Counted from the first letter of the stretch, positions 9,859 to 19,879 are shown. The stretch: 64,000 nt of DNA from Diploptera punctata (GCA_030220185.1 JASPKZ010007251.1:563501-627500); one strand, 5' to 3'. Made by a program: numbers and translations. The notes: generated by a model from the sequence alone, not told the origin.

Positions 9859-10257
9859 CCAACATTATAGATATTAATTAATTTCTGTTGTCCTATGATG
9901 TAAATATGTCCATTATATTTTTCTGCAATGTTATTTCCTGGGAAATAATTCGTTTAGGAAAGTGCAAACAGTTTTTCTTTTAGTATAATTAATTGATACG
10001 AATGTTTTTATATTATCTCCCGCAAGCACTAACTCCTGACATTTGTGCATTATATACAATCTGGTAGCAGTATTTCTTGCAGGGCCAGTCACTGCAAAAC
10101 AATGCTATTCAGAATGTTAAAAAGGAGGAGCTTTGTTTAATATGATAGACTTATTTGATAAATTCGAGGTGAAACACGACTGTGATTGGTTATAAATAAG
10201 GAATCATTGAAATGTGATTGGTCATTGACTCCCATTTGGGACATGAATTAAATAGTC

Positions 10258-10650
10258 CGCATAATTTCCTGTGGAATATAGTCGTAGGATCATATGGTAC
10301 CTACCTTCTGTCCAAACATGATAATTTGAAAGACATGCGTGGCGTTTTGATGTCAGGGATTTCATTTGAATTATATTATGAAGACAAGTTTCTGTATTTT
10401 TTCACGTTAATTAATCATTAATAAATGTCCCCTTATATTTTTTAAAACTCGCCGCTTTGAAAGTTGACTCTAAAATTTGTATAAGCCTTCATTATATATT
10501 TCTATGTGTTGTGCGCATGACTGATAAGTATTTATATCTGTTTACAGCTGTTACGATGTAATATTACATCTGAAGACAGTATTCATGCGAGCTTTGTCAC
10601 ACATCTGGAAACATTTCTCTTTTACCTGGTGCCGACTTTTGTCTTAATAA
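10258..10650. other. No gene seen
   Basis: AT-rich. A 67-codon frame at 10218-10421 overlaps the M1 end and has no domain. Confidence 0.55.
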
Positions 10651-10652
10651 AT

Positions 10653-10830
10653 TTATGTGCTTTCATTTAAAGATACAGCTGTTATTTCATGTTCACAATG
10701 TGATAATCGACTCTCACAACCATTTTCCCTTAAATCCTTCACATTCAAAGAAGACATTTCCATACAGTTCTTTATGTTTGTAATTATTTCTCCTAAGTAT
10801 TTGGATTCTGCCACTTCTTCAAATAATATA
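10653..10830 (-). mobile_element. LINE fragment, small
   Basis: Minus-strand translation gives FEEVAESKYLGEIITNIKN, the conserved block that follows the reverse-transcriptase palm in LINE-A relatives. Downstream residues do not match. It is cut off by the SINE-1 at 10842. Confidence 0.6.
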
Positions 10831-10841
10831 TATATCCATCC

Positions 10842-11163
10842 ATAGTAATTCTGCCCTAGGATAAGTCTTTCACTGCAATTATGGCATTTTAATGCTATGC
10901 TTTGCAGATTTACTAGGGAATTATAGGTGTGGTAGATTCCTGTTGCTTTCCACGCCGGTGATGGATGATGATGATAATGATAAGGATGATGATGATGGCC
11001 GGATGATTTTCGGGGACCATTGGGCACTAAGCTTCCTGACATTTGTCTTACAGGCGAGGAAAAACCCCGAAAAAACCTCACCCAGGAGCCTATCCCGACT
11101 GGGAATCGAACCCGGGCCCGCTGCGTGACAAGGCAGCACGCTATCTCGAGACCACAGCGGTGG

Positions 11164-11165
<2 letters not shown>
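10842..11165 (-). mobile_element. SINE-1, left member of an inverted pair
   Basis: The full SINE-1 order is present on the minus strand. The head is at the right end and abuts (TA)n at 11166-11199. The tail begins near CCATCCATAGTAATTC. Confidence 0.93.

Positions 11166-11200
<35 letters not shown>
11166..11200. repeat. (TA)n between two SINE-1 heads
   Basis: TA-rich spacer of about 35 bp separating the two head-to-head SINEs. Confidence 0.9.
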
Positions 11201-11205
11201 TTGTC

Positions 11206-11530
11206 CACCGCTGTGGTCTCGAGGTAGCGTGCTGCCTTGTCACGCAGCGGGCCCGGGTTCGATCCCCGGTCGGGGAAGTTTTGATGGGTGATGTTTTTAT
11301 CGGGTTTTTTCTCACCTGTAAGACAAATGTCAGGAAAACTTTAAGGCCCAAAAGGTCCCCGAAATCATATGGCCATCATCATCTTTGTCATTATCATCAT
11401 CATCATCCTTCACCGGTGTGGAAAGCAACGGGAAGCTACCACACCTACAATTCCTTAGTAAAGCTGCAAGCATAGCATGAAAATACTATGATTGCAGTGA
11501 AGGACCTGCCTTAGAGCAGAATTACTATGG
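11206..11530 (+). mobile_element. SINE-1, right member of an inverted pair
   Basis: Begins GTCCACCGCTGTGGTC, with B box GGGTTCGATCCCCGG, and ends ATTACTATGGATGTATATA. With 10842-11165 it forms a long inverted repeat centred on TA, which could extrude a large hairpin. Confidence 0.93.
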
Positions 11531-11533
11531 ATG

Positions 11534-12070
11534 TATATATTTAATCACTATTGTGAACGGAATTAAATGTTTATTAACTTTTTAAAGAGTTACTATATTC
11601 CATCAACCCTTGTGGGAGGAAGATTTACAAATACTAAAACGTGGATGTTTTGTCTAAAAATAAGAACAGCATAAAAATAATAACAGGTGTTTGATCAAGA
11701 ATAACGTATCTTGCAGTGTCTAATGTTTATAGTACTCTAACATTATTATTGCTCTTTGGATCAACAATAATTATATCAAACCAGCATGAAGTTTTCATAT
11801 GCTATGTTTAATTAACCATAACACATTAGATTTCCACAGAGTGCTTTATAGTTGTTAAACGTTTACATGCCAGGCCGTTCTACAAGAAACTGATTGTAAA
11901 TTAACTTTCTGTTCTGCAAGTATTTCATGGTGCATCTGATAAAACAGGTCACATATTTCTATCTCTTAATCCCTGTGAATCTTAAACTCTCCGGAGGAAC
12001 TGGTGGTTAGCATGGTCGCTTTTGGTAGCACGATATGATTATTTACTCCTCCAACCTTGTTGATGATTTT
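11534..12070. other. No gene seen
   Basis: AT-rich sequence with nothing recognised. Confidence 0.55.
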
Positions 12071-12074
12071 TAAT

Positions 12075-12375
12075 TGCGTAAGAATTGTGTCCCATTTTAA
12101 GGCAAGATGCCTTGGTGCAGAGCTACAGGACTTGCGCTAGTTCGAATCCTCATGGGGAAAGAAATTTTCTCATGGATTTTCAGCCAATATTGGGTGTTAG
12201 TGGCTCCAATTGAGAGAACAAGCGATAACGGCTGGAGATCCGACATGCTGATCCTATATAATCCCTAAACTGACTGGATGATCGTCCATTTGTGTGGTTA
12301 CACATGTGGCTAGCACATGCGGTCTTGAGACCAGTGGCCGCCTAGTAGTCCAAGGTCCTTCTAGACATGGGAAAA
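12075..12375 (+). mobile_element. SINE-4
   Basis: The head contains AAGGCAAGATGCCTTGG and the B-box-like AGTTCGAATCCTC. The tail includes CACATGTGG and ends TTCTAGACATGG. It is diverged from the copy at 15015. Confidence 0.8.
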
Positions 12376-12455
12376 ATCATGACCAGTACTTCTTTCGGAT
12401 AGCAATAAAGTCATGGATACTGTGTCGTAGAATTACGGGACTTAAAATAATATCA

Positions 12456-12620
12456 TGACCGACCTTGGTGGTCTAGAGGTTATGTTCCTTGATTCTGGTC
12501 TCGAGGGATGTGGGTTCAAAACCTGTCGAGATCGATGGATATTTTATGATGAAAAATCCTAAGTCATCCGGGAGAAATTTTAAGCCTTAATTAAATAACT
12601 CCTGCAAGTAAACACCTTTG
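12456..12620 (+). mobile_element. SINE-3 5' half
   Basis: The tRNA-like head has TGGTGGTCTAGAGGTTATG and the B-box-like GGGTTCAAAACC. The body AAAAATCCTAAGTCATCCGGG matches SINE-3 at 26913. The 3' half is missing. Confidence 0.8.
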
Positions 12621-12894
12621 ACCTAAGCTAAGATATGTGGGTACAGATAAAAGAACATCATTCTTGAAATAAGGCTCCTCTGAGAAAAAATTGTCTTCCC
12701 TTCGATGTCCAGATTTGAATTGCAATGATAGTCTTAAAGATGTTAAAGAGAGTTGTTTAATATAGCTAATATGAATAAAACATATTTAAAGAATCCTATA
12801 TCAATACCAGTGGAAAGAAACTCATTTAGAAAATTCCAAGGGTTGTTTTGGTCAGTAATTAATAACCAGGCATTTGAGAAGTTTTCATAAGTGT
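12621..12894. other. No gene seen
   Basis: Nothing recognised. Confidence 0.5.
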
Positions 12895-13460
12895 ACTCAA
12901 ATAACACTGAGCAACAAAAAATACACTTTTTTTTGTCTCAGAAAGAAAAATATGTGATTCTGATAGTATTTTTTTCTCCTGAATTCAAATATGATAACGG
13001 TTTTTCTCCATAACGCAAGGTTTCCGAGAGACAGGCATTTATAATAATTTCAAACACTTTAATATTTTCTACACTCGTAACTACACAATATTCGAACATT
13101 CGGATTTACATAAAAAGTAAGAAATGAGGATTTTCTGCTATACTTTGCCTGTGGAGCATCCCTCTTGATGGGCCAACACTAATCGGCCAGCATATTAGGA
13201 TTCCATTTGCCTTGATATCTCTTTTCCATAGCTGAAATCTCCTGATGAAAGTGTTCCCCGTGCTCATCGCTCACTGCTCCAAGATTTTCCGGGAAGAAAT
13301 CTAGGTTTATTAAAAAAATAATTATTTAAATACATTAATTGAAATTGAAATAAAAAACTGTGGGTGATGGAGAAATTCCGAATAAATATTTGAAAACACG
13401 TTAAAAAACTGTATTAAATACAACTATTGGTACTCATGAGACAAAAATCATGTTGACAAA
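12895..13460 (-). repeat. Dispersed repeat with SDEHGEHFHQ coding remnant, copy 1
   Basis: Nearly co-linear with 37463-38018. The minus strand encodes LDFFPENLGAVSDEHGEHFH followed by a block of the KRYQGKWNPNMLAD type. A TAG stop then falls where copy 2 has Tyr. Proteins with an SDEHGERFHQD-like motif recur, uncharacterised, in arthropod genomes (recollection). It could be the last exon of a duplicated gene or part of a transposon. It is broken here. Confidence 0.7.
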
Positions 13461-13565
13461 TGTAATTAATCTGTAAACACAGCTTTAGATTATTACTGAA
13501 AATAAAGTTATAAATAATATTGTAATAATATTATAATAATAGTATAAATTAAAGCTTCTGAATTC

Positions 13566-13957
13566 CTACATCCCTACTTACCTGGCGTCCAGATTTGAGA
13601 AGTTATCCTCTTACCACAATATTGACACTAGATCACAAGATAGCAGTCTGCTAACAATTCCTCTTCATAGCACTTCCTCCTATTCTACTTCCTTCACAGT
13701 AGCCTCTGCCCGCTCCTGGAATCTCCTTCCTCAAGATATCAGGGGTTGCCGACACTTGGAACCTTTAAGTCACGCTTATACAGTTACCTGTTGTCTAATA
13801 ATTAATTTTTCTCTATTTATATAATTTTATACTATGTCATTAATCTTTCCCTCGTTTTTTATATATATTGTACATATTATATATTTAATTCGTTAAATTT
13901 AGAGTAAATCAAAATACATTATAAATATTAATTGTATTGTATTCATAACTTGTAATC

Positions 13958-14000
<43 letters not shown>

Positions 14001-14120
14001 AATTTAGATTTAAGACTATTTTTTTTAAACCTGGTTGAGTGGTAGACAAGGCCTTAAGGCCTTAACTCTGCCAGGTAAAATAAAGCTATTATTATTAAAA
14101 TAAAGCTATTATTATTATTA
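13566..14120 (+). mobile_element. LINE-F C-terminus and 3' UTR
   Basis: Plus-strand translation gives YIPTYLASRFEKLSSYHNID and ASARSWNSLPQDIRG, typical of the end of L2/CR1/I-like ORF2; a frameshift follows near 13765. The 3' UTR contains a (TA)n tract (13961-13996) and ends GGTTGAGTGG, AAGGCCTTAAGGCCTTAACT, then ATTATTATT. The same 3' end is found at 19742, 39360 and, inverted, 56985. Confidence 0.85.
13961..13996. repeat. (TA)n microsatellite within the LINE-F 3' UTR
   Basis: TA run of about 36 bp. Confidence 0.95.
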
Positions 14121-14274
14121 TGTTGTAACATTACTGATGTAATAGAGCATGCTGAAAATGATTAGTAAAGAAAAGGTTGTATTAGGCAGTTGCTGTTTTA
14201 TTCAAGGGTAGACGTGAGAGGGCTCATAAATTTGTTAAAAGTCCTTTCATTTCAGGTTTCATATTTCCTTAAGA

Positions 14275-14636
14275 AGCTTATTTCGACCTATGCCGGCGGT
14301 AGCATTACTGCCGATAGGGTTACCCATGCCGGACTGGTCAAAGGTGATAAGCCAGACGAAAAAAGTACCTTGGTCGAAAGAGTGACGATCTTTCACCGTA
14401 AAAATACAACCGTCAAGATATGCGGACATGGGTTCAACTGGGCCAGAGGGAAAACGCCCAGTTGGTAGACAAAGAATGAGGTGGGAGAATAACATTAACT
14501 ATGATTTGAGGGAAGTAGATTATACAAGGAATGATTGGAAAGCATTAGCTCAGAATAGGGATGTATGGAGAGCTTATGTCCGCGGCCATGAACCTACGGG
14601 TTCGATAATGCCAGTGAGTAAGTAAGTAAGTAAGCT
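14275..14636 (+). mobile_element. LINE-A 5'-end/3'-end chimera, copy 1
   Basis: The first ~175 bp (TATGCCGGCGGTAGCATTAC through GACATGGGTTCAACTG) matches the 5' portion of the chimeras at 29713-30126 and 56398-56520. It then jumps to LINE-A 3' sequence (CCAGAGGGAAAACGCCCAG) and runs to the AAGTAAGTAAG tail. AAGCTTA flanks both ends (14275, 14633), a possible target duplication. The whole reverse transcriptase is missing. Confidence 0.85.
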
Positions 14637-14785
14637 TAATTCTACGGGATTCATGGTTTTAGGCCAGGATTTTTACGCCCTTTTAAGGGAATCTCTAAAT
14701 TGAGAAAACTGATTTTCTAATAGCCTACTTATAATCACTATCAGATCATTTAAGTGTATTGGACAGGAGGGGAAAAATATTATTA

Positions 14786-14966
14786 ATTAACCTGATGGAG
14801 TTAAAAGGTCAAATCAGCAGGAAAAACATATGCTACATTAAAATACAGCAATAATTACAATAATAAGCCTATAAATACCTAACGAAAATTTGGCAAAACC
14901 GACAACAATAAAAGTGAGATCTGATAACACAATAGTGTTGATGATAATTAACATTAAAACTAATTA
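14786..14966 (-). mobile_element. LINE-F-like 3' end fragment
   Basis: Contains CCTGATGGAGTTAA and ACATATGCTACATTAAAATAC, related to 18080-18250 (CCTGGTGGAGTTAAGGCC). It has the tail organisation of LINE-F but is a different subfamily. It is followed by the Tigger element. Confidence 0.55.
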
Positions 14967-15014
14967 CAGTAGAGCCGCGGTTATCCGAGCCCCGACTAAC
15001 CGAGTTCCGGGTTA

Positions 15015-15340
15015 CCTCCTCCTGACGCGACAGGCCTACCAGCCGGCTGCTGGCATCACACCCACATGTGTCAATCACAGAGGTATATGTTCATCAGCCA
15101 GTATAGGGGTGACATGTGGTCAGCATGTCGGGTCCCCCAGCTGTTATACCTGGTTTTCTCAACGTGGAGTCGCTACTTATTGTAGCTACCCAAATGCCTC
15201 ACGATGCTGGGTGGACACCGGTCCCATACTGGCCAAAATGCCATGAGAAAATTTCTTCCCCCATGGCGACTCGAACCAGCGCAAGTCCCGTAGCTCTACG
15301 CCAAGGCTTCCTGCCTTAACCACTCGGCTACGGCGCGGGA
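15015..15340 (-). mobile_element. SINE-4, full-length reference copy nested in Tigger
   Basis: Exact 14-bp target duplication CGAGTTCCGGGTTA at 15001-15014 and 15341-15354, so the edges are certain (326 bp). The minus-strand head carries a TAGCCGAGTGGTTAAGGC-type A box and GTTCGAGTCGCC as B box. The tail ends near AGGCCTGTCGCG. Confidence 0.95.
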
Positions 15341-15453
15341 CGAGTTCCGGGTTAACCGAGGTATAATCCAATTTCTCCCCCCCCTCTCCAGTTTTACGCT
15401 GTATAAACGTTAGGATAAAGACTATCCAGTACCTAGAGCAACAGTCAGAGACA

Positions 15454-15555
15454 ACTTCAGCAGATCTTCTACTGTTACGATTACGTGAAACGGCGGAAAA
15501 GAAGGGAACTAGTTTCGTTAAACGGAAAACACTTGTGGACTTTTTGAAGAAATAA
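15454..15555 (+). pseudogene. Tigger transposase C-terminal remnant
   Basis: 33 codons ending in a stop. The translation includes LLLLRLRETAEKKGTSF and ends KTLVDFLKK. The Lys/Arg-rich stretch followed by a hydrophobic DFxK end is the usual C-terminus of Tigger/jerky transposases. The DDE catalytic domain is absent. Confidence 0.75.
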
Positions 15556-15777
15556 CTTTTACAGTAGGTCTATATCTTTTTTTTTTTCATAATTCAGTAG
15601 ATGCTTTTTTTTTCTCATCTTTGACCACTTTTTCATTAATTTCACCAGTTTACCATATCTACATCATTTCCCCTCTCGAATTTTGACAGAGTCCGTGTTA
15701 TCCCAGTTTTCGATTATCCGAGCTATCCTCGGTCCACATTCCCTCGGATAATCGAGGTTTTACTGTATGTAAAATAT

Positions 15778-16480
15778 ACACCAAGGAAGAATAGCCCCCA
15801 TCTAATGTCAATTTCTCTTCACTATAGTTTAACCCTTTCCTTTAAAGGTAATTTTACATGTCCCATGCTATCCGAGCTCTACATAAAAACAGAAGTAAAA
15901 ATAATATATGTAATCAACACTTATCTACTAATCTATATAATCGTTTATATAAATAAAATATCAGGCTTCAAATATGCCAGTTAATGGGAAATCTTAATAC
16001 TATTTTTATAAAATAAAATGTTAATTAATATTTTTTGGATTTAAGAAATACCTAATTAAGAGAGTTTCTTTAATTTTATTTCCGGTGTAAAAAAAACATG
16101 AATATAGGCCCTACTATTTCTTTTTTTCTTATTATTTTATCTTCCCACTTTTTCAGGACTTAGATCATCTATTCTCCTGGACGAATAATTGATTTAAACA
16201 CATGGCTTCGTTTAAAAATCACATAGGCCTATATTTTAGGTTTAATAATTGAATAACCACCTAAAACAAGGTTGTAACCAATAATACAAGAGTAATTAAA
16301 CCAATTCGAAATTTATATCCACAAAAAAAAGAAATGGAAAGAAGGATTGACGTCATCTTCTAATTAATCATCTCTCGTATCATGCTAAACAGGTGCTGAG
16401 CCTAGTTAGAAGAATAAGAATAAGAACTTTATACTTTTGGTTTTTGGTTAATATTATATAATAATCATATTCTTCATGGA
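15778..16480. other. No gene seen
   Basis: AT-rich. No repeat family recognised. Confidence 0.55.
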
Positions 16481-16689
16481 TTAGGGTTGCTGACTTGTTC
16501 CAACATGAAGTTTTAAAGCAATCTTTCTATCTTCTTGTTGATCTTCCTGTAGGTCTATTCCCTCCTGGTGTTGCAATTTTTTATATAATGCGTTTGTTCC
16601 TTTCCAAGTCTCACACGCATATAGCAATAAACTTTTCATAAATATTAAAAGATTCCGGGATATGTGGCCGTGGTCTATAACTGGTGTTT

Positions 16690-16733
16690 CCTCCAGACGT
16701 TTCTCCCTCAACTGCGGAGGGCATCTTCAGGGG
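16690..16733 (-). ncRNA. Hammerhead-ribozyme-like motif, best core
   Basis: Minus strand: CTGAAGA matches the CUGANGA core exactly. It is followed by T, a GCCCTC-CGCAGTT-GAGGGA hairpin (five perfect pairs plus one mismatch), GAAA, CG, then TC and TGG. In the mirror arm CCA precedes the core, which would pair with TGG as stem I. Here it is CCC, one change. There is one extra base between the core A and stem II. Confidence 0.55.
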
Positions 16734-16787
16734 CGAGTGATTATAGGTGGTGTTCCGTAGACTCGACTGAACCACCTAGAAGCACTC

Positions 16788-16828
16788 GCCACTTAAGATG
16801 CCCTCCACAGTTGAGGAAGAAAGTCTTG
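16788..16828 (+). ncRNA. Hammerhead-like motif, decayed mirror copy
   Basis: Plus strand: GCCA, then CTTAAGA (G5 lost), T, GCCCTC-CACAGTT-GAGGAA, GAAAGTC, TTG. Stem I CCA/TTG is retained, but the core is damaged. Confidence 0.45.
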
Positions 16829-16930
16829 AAGAAACACTAGTTATAGACTGCGGCCACATAGCCCGGAATCTTTTTATATTATGATTACCGGCCGTGAAAG
16901 CCTACATTCCACAATTTTCACATTGCTATT

Positions 16931-17283
16931 CCATCCATCCATAGTAATTCTGCCCGAAGGCAGGTCCTTCATTGCAATCATAGCATTTTCATGCTATGCT
17001 TGCAGCTTTACTAGGGAATTGTGTAGGTGTGGTAGCTTCCCGTTGCTTTCCACACCGGTGAAGGATGATGATGATAATGATAATGGTAAGGATGATAATG
17101 ATAAGGATGATGGCCATATGATTTCGGGGACCGTTTGGGCCTTAAAGTTTTCCTGACATTTGTCTTACAGGTGAGGAAAAACCCCGATAAAAACCTCACC
17201 CAGAAAAACTGCCCCGACCGGGGATCGAACCCGGGCCCGCTGCGTGACAAGGCAGCACACTACCTCGAGACCACAGGGGTGGA
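16931..17283 (-). mobile_element. SINE-1, full-length, with target duplication
   Basis: CACATTGCTATT occurs at 16919-16930 and 17284-17295, giving a 12-bp target duplication and firm edges. All SINE-1 blocks are present. It is inserted in LINE-H next to the foldback. Confidence 0.95.
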
Positions 17284-17554
17284 CACATTGCTATTGTATA
17301 CCTAGTCTTAATTTAGTTCTAGTTGGAGATTTGTTACATCTCTAATTATGAGAATACATCTTTTGATTTTCTAATTTTAGCCTTAATATTTTCCTCTGGT
17401 TCTCCTTTTTTTATATCGTGCTCCCTAAATACTGGAGTTCGACCACTTCCTCTATCTCTGTATTATTGAGCTGCAATTGCATTCGGTTGCATTATTTACT
17501 CTCATTATTATTATTTTTTTGTTTATTTAGGCATAGTCCAGCTATGCTTGCTGC

Positions 17555-17768
17555 CAGGCTTGACATCCACATGTATTAATCACAGAAGTATACGATCTTC
17601 CAGCCTGTATAGGGATGGGATGTGGTCAATGTCGGGTTCCTCCAGCCATTATAACTGATTTTATTAAACTGGAGTCACTATTTGTTGTAACTGCCAGAAT
17701 TCCTCACAATGCTGGGTGGTCTCTCGTCCTATACTGACCGAAATTCCATCGCAAATTTCTTCCCCCAT
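17555..17768 (-). mobile_element. SINE-4 fragment
   Basis: Contains CATCCACATGTATTAATCAC, GGGATGTGGTCAATGTCGG and TGCTGGGTGG. It is cut off before the tRNA-like head. Confidence 0.8.
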
Positions 17769-18079
17769 ATTAATGTTAAGACGTAATGCAGTGTACGAAG
17801 AGCCGTGGAATCTAGACGAAGTGACAGACAGAGGAGCAAGTGGAGCAGATTGGATTGGCTCAAAGAGTTTACCGACTGAATCAAGAGATGGATGTATACA
17901 AGTGTTTCTACACAGATCCATAAATAAACTCCCCGCTCTGACAATCCTACCAAATTTAATTAACAGCCAAAACTCGAACAATTTGTGAGAGACAAAGTTC
18001 AACCGTACTGATAACCAAGTCTAGCGTTTAACATCAGAAAGTTTTGTCTCGTCTATGAAAATAGAAAGGATTTTAGAAT
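17769..18079. other. No gene seen
   Basis: Overlapping open frames on both strands (about 17664-18002) share no recognisable domain. Confidence 0.5.
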
Positions 18080-18250
18080 AAATGTATTTAGCCTGGTGGA
18101 GTTAAGGCCATGTGGCCTTCTCTTCCACTCACCAGGACAAACATATGTTACATATAAATACAAAAAATTACAATAATAGTCATACTAAACAATCATCTGT
18201 CAAATTGAATAATATTGAAAATAATGTCTAATAATACAATTAAATTAAAT
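18080..18250 (-). mobile_element. LINE-F-like 3' end
   Basis: Minus-strand 3' end with CTGGTGAGTGGAAGAGAAGG, followed by the complement of CTGGTGGAGTTAAGGCCATG. Related to 14786-14966. Confidence 0.65.
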
Positions 18251-18845
18251 ACAATTAAAATTAAATTAATGATAGAATGAATACAGAAAGGAATAACAGC
18301 TCGAATCTACTATAGGCTACATAAAAAGAAAAGAAAGAAAAAATACAAAGAAAGTAATAAACTACAATGAATTAATCTATGCTTTTTATACAATGCATTA
18401 GCTAAATATATTAACGAATCTTAAATTTATTTGTATTAAATAATGAAAAAACACATTATTAATTTTTAAAAAGTAATATTAGTGAGTTGTTTCTGTTAGT
18501 AATTTTATTTTGAATTTGTTTCTGAAAGATGGTAAAGTTTGACAAGTTTAAATGCTCAATACATTTCCCCAGAAACCGGATATAAGTCACCGTAAATTAT
18601 ATTGTCTATTTTCAGACATTCAAAACGAACAAACGATAACGGTGCTACAGATCACAAAAAGGGCGAAGGCCAAAACACATTCCTCTATTAATCATGAATA
18701 TTAACGAAAGATAACCAGCCAAGGGATGTACAAAATATTGCGAAATATATAACAACAAAGTTAGCGAGTGTACCTCGTCTTCTGAGGCGAATGGGTTAAG
18801 TGAAAAAGTTTGTATTTCAGATTTATTATTTGTGAAAGTATTTTT
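18251..18845. other. No gene seen
   Basis: Very AT-rich. No repeat or coding signal recognised. Confidence 0.5.
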
Positions 18846-18849
18846 GAAC

Positions 18850-18942
18850 ACTAATCAACTCACTGGTACTATCAAACCGGATATTAATGACCGAGCGGGA
18901 AATAAATTCTTCACATATTCCTATCCTGAACTAATAATTGTT
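18850..18942 (-). mobile_element. LINE-A 3' terminal scrap
   Basis: AACTCACTGGTACTATCAAA and TATTCCTATCCTGA correspond to the last ~90 bp of LINE-A. Confidence 0.8.
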
Positions 18943-19059
18943 TGCAACAAAACTCGGTACATGCCAATTAAATAAAACGGGAACTATATTCTCAAAAAAC
19001 CTGGAAAATCCATTAATAAATGACAAGACACAGAAATCACCCGTTCCATCTAGTTGACA

Positions 19060-19815
19060 AAAGACCTTGCATTGGGAGCGGGGATATAAAAACCGTAATT
19101 TAAAAATCTCTAGCGGCCGCCATGTTTTCTCGCAACGAACTGAATACAATTATTTAGCTTTTCGTTTCCAGTATCTATCCTCCAACTATAATTTAAACAC
19201 ACGATCACAACATAATATCTTGCTTAATACACCGCAACATAGGACATCCCATCAATCCACATCATTGCTATCTCCACTTCTCGCAAATGGAATTCCCTAC
19301 GTAACGCAGGAAATCAGGGGCAGCCGGGCTTAATCCGATTTAGTTCTTCTTTTAGGGATAGGGCCTAGATTAAATTATTTTCTTTTAATTATGTATCTTT
19401 GGGCTTTCCACAGAAAATTATACATACATAAACAGGTATTAACATTAACAGTTAAATAAATATTAGTTCTAATAATTTAATAATAAAATATTGGTTAGCA
19501 TCTTTTAAAAGATATCTAAATTATATTTGCTCTAACATTGGCTTGTTCATAATCACCTGTAAGGTGCATGTTTTAATTGGTGTTTCTCGTTTAATTTATC
19601 ATATTATTATTGGACTATTATTATTATTATTATTATGTTTATCGTATAAAAGTCTGTACATGACATTTACATTGCAACTTTTAATGTTTTTTTAACCGTT
19701 TATAATTAGTAGGCCTATAGTGTACAGCACATGTATTTGTTTATTTGTGCTGGTTGAGTGGAAGAGGAGGCTTTATGGCCTTAACTCTCGTTATTATACA
19801 TTATTATTAATAGGC
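19060..19815 (+). mobile_element. LINE-F 3' fragment
   Basis: Plus-strand frame 19067-19333 gives FQYLSSNYNLNTRSQHNILL and PYVTQEIRGS, the LINE-F ORF2 C-terminus. The 3' UTR contains ATTATT repeats at about 19615-19637 and the family end GCTGGTTGAGTGGAAGAGG. Confidence 0.85.
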
Positions 19816-19879
19816 CTACATATGATTTAATCAACAAAATAAAGAGGCATTCTATGAGAGTTTTAGTAAATAAAATACA

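Larger units (their letters stand above)
8730..10257 (+). mobile_element. M1 element, copy B, with two nested insertions
   Basis: Directly follows copy A. The hairpin at 8730-8836 is well formed: GATTTCCAAATTATC pairs with GATAATTTGGAAATC. The unit runs from GACTATTTAAC (8837) to AATTAAATAGTC (10257). A SINE-2 (about 9041-9402) and a LINE-A piece (9426-9858) interrupt it. Intact flanking sequence can be aligned to copies C, D and E. Confidence 0.8.
14967..15775 (+). mobile_element. Tigger/pogo-like DNA transposon, internally deleted
   Basis: Terminal inverted repeats start CAGTAGAGCCGCGGTTATCC (left) and CAGTAAAACCTCGATTATCC (right, reverse complement). They differ at 4 of 23 positions and sit between TA dinucleotides. 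Both the sequence and the TA target are characteristic of Tigger. A transposase remnant lies at 15454-15555. Without the nested SINE-4 and its duplicated target (15015-15354) the element is about 470 bp, so most of the transposase is gone. Confidence 0.88.
16647..16874. mobile_element. Foldback with hammerhead-like cores (Penelope-like)
   Basis: Arms of about 92 bp: 16647-16738 and 16783-16874, starting AAAAGATTCCGG and ending CCGGAATCTTTT. The centre has its own AGGTGGT/ACCACCT hairpin. Each arm holds one hammerhead-like motif in opposite orientation. It is inserted in LINE-H. Confidence 0.75.
16485..17497 (-). mobile_element. LINE-H, split by two insertions
   Basis: The minus-strand 5' part (17497-17296) translates to NNTEIEEVVELQYLGSTI. 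The 3' part (16650-16485) gives KSLLLYACETWKGTNALYKK, the C-terminal block typical of RTE-like LINEs. A SINE-1 (16931-17283) and a foldback (16647-16874) lie between. All frames are broken. Confidence 0.7.

Noticed and set aside
11020..11475. Open frames across the SINE-1 pair on both strands (151 and 232 codons)
   Set aside because: Residues come from SINE heads, bodies and TA repeats (YIYIYI strings). The same peptides appear at every SINE-1 copy.
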